DNA from: Bacillota bacterium
GTDB lineage: Bacteria; Bacillota; Clostridia; Lachnospirales; Lachnospiraceae
Length of the DNA: 6,276 nucleotides
Reading direction: 5' to 3'
Assembly: GCA_023387655.1 (NCBI GenBank)
Contig: JAEWHR010000125.1
Span: forward strand, 1 to 6,276
The notes below the pieces were generated by a model. That model had not been told where the DNA came from. It was given only the letters and a program-made list of their open reading frames with translations, and searched no databases. The position numbers and the translations under genes were made by a program. This document shows, one piece after another, positions 1 to 5,212 of this stretch. The stretch's first letter is position 1. Every line of letters starts with the position of its first letter.

Positions 1-3
1 TGA

Positions 4-34
4 AGGCAATTTATGATAACGCATAAAGCTGCCT
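4..34. repeat. Imperfect hairpin at left edge
   Basis: Inverted repeat: AGGCA (4-8) pairs with TGCCT (30-34), and TTTATG (10-15) pairs with CATAAA (22-27) around a 6-nt loop, with a small internal bulge. A T-run lies at about 49-54, but 14 nt beyond the stem, which is too far for a classical terminator. It may be part of the 3' region of a gene left of the window. Its function cannot be decided. Confidence 0.3.
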
Positions 35-227
35 GTAAATAAGTAGAGTTTTTTCTTTCACTCGATTCCTGGTTATAGTAATTTTTTAACCAATATCGCT
101 ACCATAGAATACCATGATATCTTAGAACTCGCAATGTGTTTTTCCTACAGAAATAACTTCTTTCTGGTTCATAAAGTAGTTAAATAACACTAGATATTAG
201 GATATGTGTGAAAAGAGATTTCTAAAC
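35..227. other. AT-rich intergenic DNA, no gene seen
   Basis: Stops are frequent in all frames, and no ORF has a ribosome binding site. I see no tRNA-like or riboswitch-like structure. With the repeat and promoter listed separately, the whole 1-500 stretch appears non-coding. Confidence 0.6.
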
Positions 228-355
228 AAGATAATACAGCCTGAATAAATAATAAGGTTTAAATATGATAATCAACCTAAATAAATAAAAAGGCTAAATT
301 AAGATAATCTAACCTGAATAAATAATAAGGCTTAATTAAGATAATAAAGAGTGAA
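228..355. repeat. Degenerate tandem repeat, about 37 bp, 3.5 copies
   Basis: Three and a half units are visible, beginning near 228, 265 and 301, with a decayed partial unit from 338. The landmark GATAAT recurs at 230, 267, 303 and 340 (steps of 37, 36, 37), and CCT at 240, 276 and 313. Each full unit reads roughly AAGATAAT, then (A/G)CCT(G/A)AATAAATAA, then AAGG(C/T)T and an A/T tail. Within each unit the CCT and AGG ends are complementary, so a unit could form a short stem. There is no unique spacer between copies, so this is not CRISPR. No coding potential was seen. Confidence 0.75.
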
Positions 356-442
356 CTTCTTTTGGGTGATAATAAAAGATTCATAAATTAGGGTAATATA
401 AATAATAAATTAGAATATGGAATGACCATTTAAAATTATGAA

Positions 443-471
443 TTGACAATAAGTTCTGAAAAAAGTATTAT
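443..471 (+). promoter_or_regulatory. Predicted sigma-A promoter facing the ilvC 3' end
   Basis: TTGACA (443-448) and TATTAT (466-471) are separated by exactly 17 bp, so a start near 478 is expected. No protein gene follows on the plus strand. The transcript would immediately enter the hairpin at 510-558 and then run antisense to ilvC. It may produce a short RNA, or be a chance match in AT-rich DNA. The perfect -35 and ideal spacing argue somewhat against chance. Confidence 0.45.
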
Positions 472-500
472 GCTATGTAAATATCAGAATAACTTAATTT

Positions 501-558
501 AAACAAAAAAACTCGGATTTCACTTAAGAAAGCGCTATTTCTTAAGATTATCCGAGTT
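501..558 (-). terminator. Rho-independent terminator of ilvN-ilvC
   Basis: A long two-part stem: AACTCGGA (510-517) pairs with TCCGAGTT (551-558), and CTTAAGAAA (523-531) pairs with TTTCTTAAG (538-546) around a 6-nt loop. Read on the minus strand, the stem is followed by a T6 run (510-505) and further Ts at 503-501. It lies about 70 nt beyond the ilvC stop. On the plus strand only a weak T-run (TTATTT) follows, so the orientation favours the ilv operon. Confidence 0.85.
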
Positions 559-627
559 ATTTGCTAAAAGGAAATCCTTAGATTAACCTTCTAGATTATA
601 TTTGGGAATAATATAATACCTATTATT

Positions 628-1638
628 TTAGTTATCAATTAACTTTTTCTTCTGAGTCCAGCTCATTAGGCCTCTAAGCTCAGCACCAACTTTCTCAAGT
701 TGATGTTCAGATTCCATTCTTCTCATCGCATTAAAGTTTGTACAGCCAATCTGGTTCTCAAGTAACCAGTTACGTGCAAATACACCTTCCTGAATATCTT
801 TTAGAACCTGACGCATTGCATTTTTTGTATCCTCGGTGATAATCTTTGGACCAGTCATGTAATCGCCGTATTCTGCAGTATTAGAGATTGAATATCTCAT
901 ACCTGCAAATCCACTTTCATTGATTAAGTCAACAATTAACTTCATCTCATGGATACACTCAAAGTATGCACTTTCTGGTTCATATCCTGCTTCAACAAGA
1001 ACTTCAAAGCCACACTTCATCAATGCTGTAACACCACCACAAAGAACTGCCTGCTCACCAAAAAGGTCTGTCTCAGTCTCTTCACGGAAAGTTGTTTCAA
1101 GAACACCTGCTCTTGCTCCACCGATTGCTAGTGCATATGCAAGACCTAATTCATGTGCCTTACCTGTAGCATCCTGATGAACCGCGATCAAACAAGGTAC
1201 ACCCTGTCCTTCTTGATACTGACTTCTTACGGTATGTCCAGGACCTTTTGGAGCAATCATTAATACATCGACATCCTTAGGAGGAATGATTTGACCAAAA
1301 TGAATTGCAAAACCATGAGCAAACATTAATGCATTTCCTGCTTCTAAGTTTGGCTCAATAGACTCTTTGTACATCTTCGCCTGCTTCTCATCATTGATAA
1401 GAATCATAATCACATCAGCCTTCTTTGCTGCTTCTGCTGCTGTATATACTTCTAATCCTGCTGCTTGTGCTTTAGCCCATGACTTACTTCCCTCATATAA
1501 GCCGATAATAACATGTACACCGGACTCCTTCATATTAAGTGCATGTGCATGTCCTTGGCTGCCGTAACCGATGACAGCTACTGTTTTTCCCTCAAGTAGA
1601 GAAAGGTTACAATCCTGTTGGTAATAAATCTTTGCCAT
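628..1638 (-). CDS. ilvC: Ketol-acid reductoisomerase, class I
   Basis: This cytoplasmic enzyme converts acetolactate or acetohydroxybutyrate to the dihydroxy acid, the second common step of valine, leucine and isoleucine synthesis, using Mg2+ and NAD(P)H. The 336 residues match the short class I form. The N-terminal Rossmann domain shows GYGSQGHAHALN (24-35). The active site shows H108 in FAHGF, PKGPGHTVR (130-138), D191 and E195 in DLFGEQ, E227 and E231 in ECIHEMK, and S252 in SISNTAE, so the metal and substrate ligands all appear intact. The ATG at 1638 is preceded by AGGAGG (1647-1652) with 8-nt spacing. It is second gene of an operon, 80 nt after ilvN, and is followed by a strong terminator. 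The cofactor loop reads GLYEGSKSW (46-54), with Tyr-Glu where many NADPH-using enzymes have a basic residue. Identification is very secure. Confidence 0.98.
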   Translation of the reverse strand: MAKIYYQQDCNLSLLEGKTVAVIGYGSQGHAHALNMKESGVHVIIGLYEGSKSWAKAQAAGLEVYTAAEAAKKADVIMILINDEKQAKMYKESIEPNLEAGNALMFAHGFAIHFGQIIPPKDVDVLMIAPKGPGHTVRSQYQEGQGVPCLIAVHQDATGKAHELGLAYALAIGGARAGVLETTFREETETDLFGEQAVLCGGVTALMKCGFEVLVEAGYEPESAYFECIHEMKLIVDLINESGFAGMRYSISNTAEYGDYMTGPKIITEDTKNAMRQVLKDIQEGVFARNWLLENQIGCTNFNAMRRMESEHQLEKVGAELRGLMSWTQKKKLIDN

Positions 1639-1718
1639 TCTATTATCCTCCTAAATAAAATTACTTTCTTCTATGTTCAACCTGTTAAGCACTCTAACTA
1701 AACAAGCGGGCATACCTT

Positions 1719-2219
1719 TTATACGTAATCAGCAATATCACCAGAACCTCTTGGTAATCCAGTAATTCCTGTTCTTACAATTTCTAAAATCTTAAATCCA
1801 TCTAATAAATTAATAAATGCATCAATCTTTGCTTGATTTCCAGTTAATTCAATCATCAAGGACTCTTTTGCTACATCTACTATCTTAGCCCGGAAAATAT
1901 CTGCTACCGCAATTACATCTTTGCGTTCAGATTCTCCTGCTTGAACTTTTACTAAGATAAGCTCACGGCAAACAGACTCTTCACTATGTAACTCTTTTAT
2001 TTCTACAAGATCCTCAAGCTTTTGAAGTTGATTTCTAATCTGCTCTAAAATCTGTTCTTCTCCGTTTACTACGACTGTCATCCTTGAAAATGCAGGATTC
2101 TCAGTTTCACCAACGGTCAAGCTATCAATATTATACCCTCTTCTACTGAAGAGACCAGACACACGGCTAAGTACACCCGCAGTGTTTTCTACCAAAATAG
2201 ATAAAACCATCTTTCTCAT
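1719..2219 (-). CDS. ilvN: Acetolactate synthase small (regulatory) subunit
   Basis: This is the regulatory subunit of acetohydroxyacid synthase. It binds valine, confers feedback inhibition and stimulates the catalytic subunit IlvB. With the ATG start it has 166 residues, the usual length. The N-terminal ACT domain (about 1-75) carries the signature ENTAGVLSRVSGLFSRRGYN (11-30), including the Gly and Asn (G15, N30) that in family members contact valine. The C-terminal ALS_ss_C domain (about 84-158) shows FRAKIVDV, ELTGNQAKI and EIVRTG. A longer frame starts at a GTG (2231), but that codon sits in the GTGGAG that acts as ribosome binding site for the ATG at 2219 (GGAG 2226-2229, 6-nt spacing). 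The homologous core also begins with RKMVLSILVENTAG, so I chose 2219. It is first gene of the ilvN-ilvC unit. No ilvB lies upstream in the window, so the catalytic subunit must be encoded elsewhere. The family is also called ilvH. Confidence 0.96.
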   Translation of the reverse strand: MRKMVLSILVENTAGVLSRVSGLFSRRGYNIDSLTVGETENPAFSRMTVVVNGEEQILEQIRNQLQKLEDLVEIKELHSEESVCRELILVKVQAGESERKDVIAVADIFRAKIVDVAKESLMIELTGNQAKIDAFINLLDGFKILEIVRTGITGLPRGSGDIADYV

Positions 2220-2279
2220 AAGATACTCCACTTCCGGATTCGCAGTCTTTCTCGCTTTCCTGTTTTAAATTTACTAATC

Positions 2280-2308
2280 ATTGTAGCAACAGTAAATAAC
2301 TTTGTCAA
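2280..2308 (-). promoter_or_regulatory. Sigma-A promoter of ilvN-ilvC
   Basis: On the minus strand, TTGACA (2308-2303) is followed after exactly 17 bp by TACAAT (2285-2280). The start would lie near 2273, giving a leader of only about 54 nt before the ilvN ATG. That is too short for a T-box, and no T-box GGTGG-ACC motif is seen. The hexamers and spacing are identical to those of the apbE promoter. Confidence 0.75.
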
Positions 2309-2477
2309 GCAAATGTATTATAATTTTGCTATAATTAACGCTTGTATTATAACTTAAGGTTATACCTTTGTTTCATCTTAGAATAGTTAGATTTTTACTT
2401 AGAAATTATCCACACTAGTTTTTTTAATTGTATTAGATTCATTTTCTATGAAATTCTTTCATAAAACAAACTCCATC

Positions 2478-2624
2478 TTAGCACATTCTTCTGAGGCTAT
2501 TAGATTCTATCTTCCGATTTTCTAAGAGCCTAACAAAGTTATAAGCAATTGCCGCAATTCCATAGAATGCTTGACCCAAGAAACGAGTAGGAGTATTAAT
2601 TGCTCCTACCCTGGTAGGTATTAA
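2478..2624 (-). pseudogene. Possible 3' remnant of an unidentified gene
   Basis: On the minus strand, 48 codons are open between a TGA (2627-2625) and a TAA (2480-2478), with no ATG or GTG start before the last few codons. The translation has a protein-like look (GQAFYGIAAIAYNF, then VRLLENRKIES) and ends LRRMC. This would suit the C-terminal end of a protein whose front is lost, for example a decayed mobile-element gene. I do not recognise the family. A chance open stretch of this length in AT-rich DNA is quite possible. Confidence 0.2.
2587..2618. repeat. Two overlapping inverted repeats sharing one arm
   Basis: GTAGGAG (2587-2593) is complementary to CTCCTAC (2603-2609) across a 9-nt loop. 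CCTACC (2605-2610) is complementary to GGTAGG (2613-2618) across 2 nt. The shared arm means the two stems exclude each other. ATTAAT also recurs after each outer arm (TATTAATTG and TATTAATCA). No T-run follows, so it is not a standard terminator. Confidence 0.5.
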
Positions 2625-2669
2625 TCAAATTATACAAAAAGTCATAATGTTTATCAATGAAATCTTTAG

Positions 2670-2712
2670 AAAAAAACGTCACCAGATAACTATGCAAAGC
2701 CATTTGGTGACG
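2670..2712 (-). terminator. Rho-independent terminator of the FMN-binding protein gene
   Basis: CGTCACCA (2677-2684) pairs with TGGTGACG (2705-2712), a perfect 8-bp stem with a 20-nt loop. On the minus strand it is followed at once by seven Ts (2676-2670). It starts 40 nt beyond the stop codon at 2752. Confidence 0.85.
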
Positions 2713-2751
2713 CTCCAATTACTATTTATATTTTAATTTTTATTATTATAT

Positions 2752-4827
2752 TTATTCATCTACATAATTAACAAGATAGTCATGAGCATTGTTAATTGCA
2801 GCTAATATTGCCTTAGTGGTTATAGTTGCACCAGAAATACCATCAACCTTAGTACCGTCAACTACTTCCTCTTCCTTCTCAGGTTCTTCCTCTTTCTCAG
2901 GTTGTTCTGGTTCCGCTATACCAGCTGCCTGACGAAGTGCCGCTTCTACTTGATTCACGAATTCCGTAATGTCAATACTTACTGTTGCAACAACATCAGT
3001 CTTTCCATTCTCATCTAGGGTAAGACCAGTTGTTCCTTGATGCTCGATTACATATTTTGCTAGTGCCTGAGCTTGCTCGAACCATGTAGCACCGGTTTCT
3101 GTCATTACATATTCACCATTTTGTGATTGAATACTCTTTAAGTTACCATTCCCGTCTTCACAGTCCCAAACTACATCCGTAACCTTGCCACCAGCTACTG
3201 TTAAGCTCAATTTACTTAACCAGCCGTTGCTAGCTTCATCTGCCACTATTTCATAAGTTCCATCATTTAATTTCACTTCTTCTTTCACACCAGCAGCTTG
3301 ACGAAGAGCTTCTTCTACCTGATTCACAAATTCTTCAATATTAATACTTACACTTGCTACAACGTCTGTCTTTCCACTTTCATCAAGAGTAAGTCCAGTT
3401 GTTCCCTGATTAGCGATTACATACTCTGCAAGAGCTTTGGCTTGTTCAAACCATGTTGCTCCATTTTCCGTCATTACATACTCGCCGTTTTGTGACTGAA
3501 TACTCTTTAAGTTACCATTCTCATCTTCACAGTCCCAAACTACATCAGTAATCTTACCGCCAGCTACAGTTAAGCTTAATTTGCTGGTCCAGCCATTTTG
3601 CGCTTCCGCTGCTACAATTTCATAAGTTCCATCATTTAATGCAACAGCTTGAGCTCCAGCCGCCTGACGAAGACAATCTTCTACTTGATCTACAAATTCC
3701 TTGATATCAATACTTACACTTGCCACAACATCTGTCTTGCCGCTCTCATCTAAGGTAAGACCTGTTGTTCCTTGCTTCTCAATAACGTACTTAGCAAGTG
3801 CCTGTGCCTGCTCATACCAAGTTGCTCCATTTTCTGTCATCACATACTCGCCATTTTGTGATTGGATACTCTTTAAGTTTCCATCTGCATCAGCACAATC
3901 CCAAATTACATCTGTAATCTTGCCACCGGATACAGTTAATTTCACGCTGCTGGTCCAGCCATTGTTAGCCTCTGCAGCTACCGCTTCATATGTTCCGTCT
4001 TTTAATGTAGTTTCAACTTTAGCACCAGAAGCAAGTTCTAAACATTCTTGTACTTGTGCTACGAAGTCGCTAATATCAATGCTTACACTTGCTACTACGT
4101 CAGTTTTACCAGCCTCATCTACCGTAAGATCTGTTAATCCCTGCTTTTCAATGACATACTTTGCTAAACTTTCAGCCTGCTCTGCCCAGTTTGGACCATT
4201 TTCTGTCATCACGTATTCGCCATTCTTTGCTTGAACACTCTTTAAATTTCCATTTGCATCAACACAATCCCAAACTACTTCTGTGATTGCTCCACCAGCT
4301 ACCGTCATAGATACTTTACTAGTCCAACCATTGCTTGCTTCATCTGCTATTACTTCATATGTTCCATCTTTTAAGGTAGAAGATGTAGTCATAGGTGCAA
4401 CTTCTTTCACCTTTGAGGAAGCAGAAGTTAAACTTACACCTGGAATGTATATTGGAAGCTTAGCACCCTTAAATTGATCTAAGAATTCTGGCTGTGTCAT
4501 ATTTGCTCCATAACCATCTGACTCTGAATGGGAAACTACTTCAATTCCTGTAATCGTATCTTTTTCAGCATTAAAGCTAATCGCTAACTCTATTGGAGCA
4601 ACAAAACCTTTGGATTCTACATTGACTGTGTAGCCAGTAACAGCTCCGGAACTATCCTTTAATACTTGGACCTGCTTAATTCCCATGTCTGTTCCTTCTT
4701 GAACAATAGTTAATGCTCCTTCTGGCCCTTTGTTTAAATTATTCTTTACAACAACAGCAGTAATTAGAGCTGCAGCAGTAATACCTGCGAGTGCCGTAAC
4801 GGCAATCCATCTTTTATTATTTCTCAT
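2752..4827 (-). CDS. Membrane-anchored FMN-binding protein with four tandem repeats
   Basis: A predicted extracytoplasmic flavoprotein of 691 residues. Residues 1-7 are basic and about 8-28 are hydrophobic. There is no lipobox Cys, so this is probably an uncleaved signal anchor as in RnfG. Residues about 36-125 resemble the first part of an RnfG-type FMN_bind domain (GIEVVSHSES at 94-103, FLDQFKG at 115-121). Four repeats follow (152-274, 275-396, 397-519, 520-637), resembling the FMN_bind repeats of Listeria PplA, each beginning DGTYE. An acidic PEKEEE linker (about 638-656) leads to VDGISGATITT (661-671) and a closing helix, which is the second part of the FMN_bind domain. T668 is the predicted covalent FMN site. 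In the repeats the equivalent motif is D-V-V-A-(S/T)-V-S. The ATG at 4827 has GGTGGAGG with 8-nt spacing. An in-frame TTG at 4845 lies upstream of that site and is not favoured. The divergent apbE neighbour encodes the enzyme that would attach FMN. The redox partner is unknown. Confidence 0.88.
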   Translation of the reverse strand: MRNNKRWIAVTALAGITAAALITAVVVKNNLNKGPEGALTIVQEGTDMGIKQVQVLKDSSGAVTGYTVNVESKGFVAPIELAISFNAEKDTITGIEVVSHSESDGYGANMTQPEFLDQFKGAKLPIYIPGVSLTSASSKVKEVAPMTTSSTLKDGTYEVIADEASNGWTSKVSMTVAGGAITEVVWDCVDANGNLKSVQAKNGEYVMTENGPNWAEQAESLAKYVIEKQGLTDLTVDEAGKTDVVASVSIDISDFVAQVQECLELASGAKVETTLKDGTYEAVAAEANNGWTSSVKLTVSGGKITDVIWDCADADGNLKSIQSQNGEYVMTENGATWYEQAQALAKYVIEKQGTTGLTLDESGKTDVVASVSIDIKEFVDQVEDCLRQAAGAQAVALNDGTYEIVAAEAQNGWTSKLSLTVAGGKITDVVWDCEDENGNLKSIQSQNGEYVMTENGATWFEQAKALAEYVIANQGTTGLTLDESGKTDVVASVSINIEEFVNQVEEALRQAAGVKEEVKLNDGTYEIVADEASNGWLSKLSLTVAGGKVTDVVWDCEDGNGNLKSIQSQNGEYVMTETGATWFEQAQALAKYVIEHQGTTGLTLDENGKTDVVATVSIDITEFVNQVEAALRQAAGIAEPEQPEKEEEPEKEEEVVDGTKVDGISGATITTKAILAAINNAHDYLVNYVDE
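2824..2844 (-). other. Predicted flavinylation motif DGISGAT
   Basis: Codons for residues 662-668 of the FMN-binding protein spell D-G-I-S-G-A-T. This matches the D-x-x-(S/T)-G-A-T site that ApbE modifies in NqrC, RnfG and relatives, where FMN is joined by a phosphoester bond to the final Thr (here T668). It is the only complete copy in the protein. Confidence 0.85.
2917..4374 (-). repeat. Four in-frame coding repeats of about 122 codons
   Basis: Units in order of translation: 4374-4006, 4005-3640, 3639-3271 and 3270-2917. Each encodes K/N-DGTYE, NGW(T/L)S, a V-x-GG-x-(I/V)-T strand, V-(V/I)-WDC, GNLKS, NGEYVMTE, W-x-EQA, YVI, KTDVVA-(S/T)-VSI and a closing helix. Units 2, 3 and 4 share SIQSQNGEYVMTE and are also very similar in DNA there, for example ACTCTTTAAGTT in all three (plus strand). 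Unit 1 is the most divergent (SVQAKNGEYVMTE, QGLTDLTVDEAG). This points to expansion by duplication, with units 2-4 younger or homogenised. Confidence 0.9.
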
Positions 4828-4855
4828 TGATACATCCTCCACCAAAAAATATGTT

Positions 4856-4882
4856 CTAATGATTGATAAGCAACGTGTGCAT
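4856..4882 (-). CDS. Possible 8-codon upstream ORF (leader peptide)
   Basis: In the predicted leader of the FMN-binding protein gene, an ATG (4882-4880) starts MHTLLINH and stops at TAG (4858-4856). It is preceded by a strong ribosome binding site, GGGGAGG (4897-4891), with the ideal 8-nt spacing, and lies 28 nt before the main ATG. Nothing else explains the G-rich tract. It could couple or modulate translation. No attenuator hairpin is seen between it and the main gene, and so short an ORF may be chance. Confidence 0.35.
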   Translation of the reverse strand: MHTLLINH

Positions 4883-4958
4883 AAGGGTTTCCTCCCCCTC
4901 TAACTCATCCGTGCCATTGATGATAAATCCTAACGATTCGAGTTATCACCTTGTTAAT

Positions 4959-4987
4959 ATAATAACATAAAATGGCCTATGCGTAAA
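4959..4987 (-). promoter_or_regulatory. Predicted promoter of the FMN-binding protein gene
   Basis: On the minus strand, TTTACG (4987-4982) and TATTAT (4964-4959) are spaced by 17 bp. The start would be near 4952, giving a leader of about 125 nt. The -35 is imperfect. A small inverted repeat (GTTAT 4942-4946, ATAAC 4962-4966) overlaps the -10 and start and could be an operator, though it is only 5 bp per arm. I see no FMN riboswitch in the leader. Confidence 0.5.
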
Positions 4988-5155
4988 TACTATAATTATT
5001 GGATTATTTTGTATATTCCTTAGTTTATCCCCTTATTTTCACGCCAAAAATTCTATATCTTACTATATATCGGTTTTAATTTCCATTTGTTTAACTAACA
5101 AATAAAAACAGCGGGAAAATATTTGACATAAAGGAATAGAAATTAATCGCATACC

Positions 5156-5184
5156 TTGACAGTCTTCGGACAATCCCTTACAAT
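5156..5184 (+). promoter_or_regulatory. Sigma-A promoter of apbE
   Basis: TTGACA (5156-5161) and TACAAT (5179-5184) are separated by 17 bp. The start is expected near 5191, leaving a leader of about 22 nt that contains little more than the ribosome binding site AAGGAG (5200-5205). There is no room for a riboswitch, so control, if any, acts on transcription initiation. Confidence 0.8.
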
Positions 5185-5212
5185 AAATTTACTATTTTTA
5201 AGGAGCTACTTT

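Larger units (their letters stand above)
2309..2669. other. Intergenic region, no intact gene
   Basis: About 360 bp between the ilvN promoter and the terminator of the FMN-binding protein gene. No ORF with a start codon and ribosome binding site was found on either strand. The region holds a minus-strand open stretch that may be a gene remnant (2481-2624) and overlapping inverted repeats (2587-2618), both listed separately. The rest is AT-rich with no structure I can support. Confidence 0.6.

Noticed and set aside
228..355. CRISPR array
   Set aside because: Units are contiguous and degenerate with no unique spacers, and no cas gene is near.
451..495. Imperfect inverted repeat AAGTTCTGA / TCAGAATAACTT
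   Set aside because: It needs a 3-nt bulge and a 24-nt loop, and it overlaps the predicted promoter. Too weak to list as a feature.
2220..2231. GTG start for ilvN giving 170 residues
   Set aside because: The GTG lies in the ribosome binding site of the ATG at 2219, and its own upstream GGAA is only about 2 nt away.
2571..2599. Plus-strand promoter TTGACC-17-TATTAA
   Set aside because: The -10 is weak, no gene follows on that strand, and it overlaps the inverted repeats. Chance is likely in AT-rich DNA.
3701..4234. 177-codon plus-strand open frame inside the FMN-binding protein gene
   Set aside because: It is antisense to the repeats, has no ribosome binding site, and is kept open by the repeat codon pattern.
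4828..4845. TTG start giving 697 residues for the FMN-binding protein
   Set aside because: It lies upstream of the GGTGGAGG that is correctly spaced for the ATG at 4827, and it would put acidic residues before the signal anchor.
4828..5212. FMN riboswitch or other known riboswitch between the flavin genes
   Set aside because: No RFN-type conserved blocks were seen on either strand, and the apbE leader is only about 22 nt.
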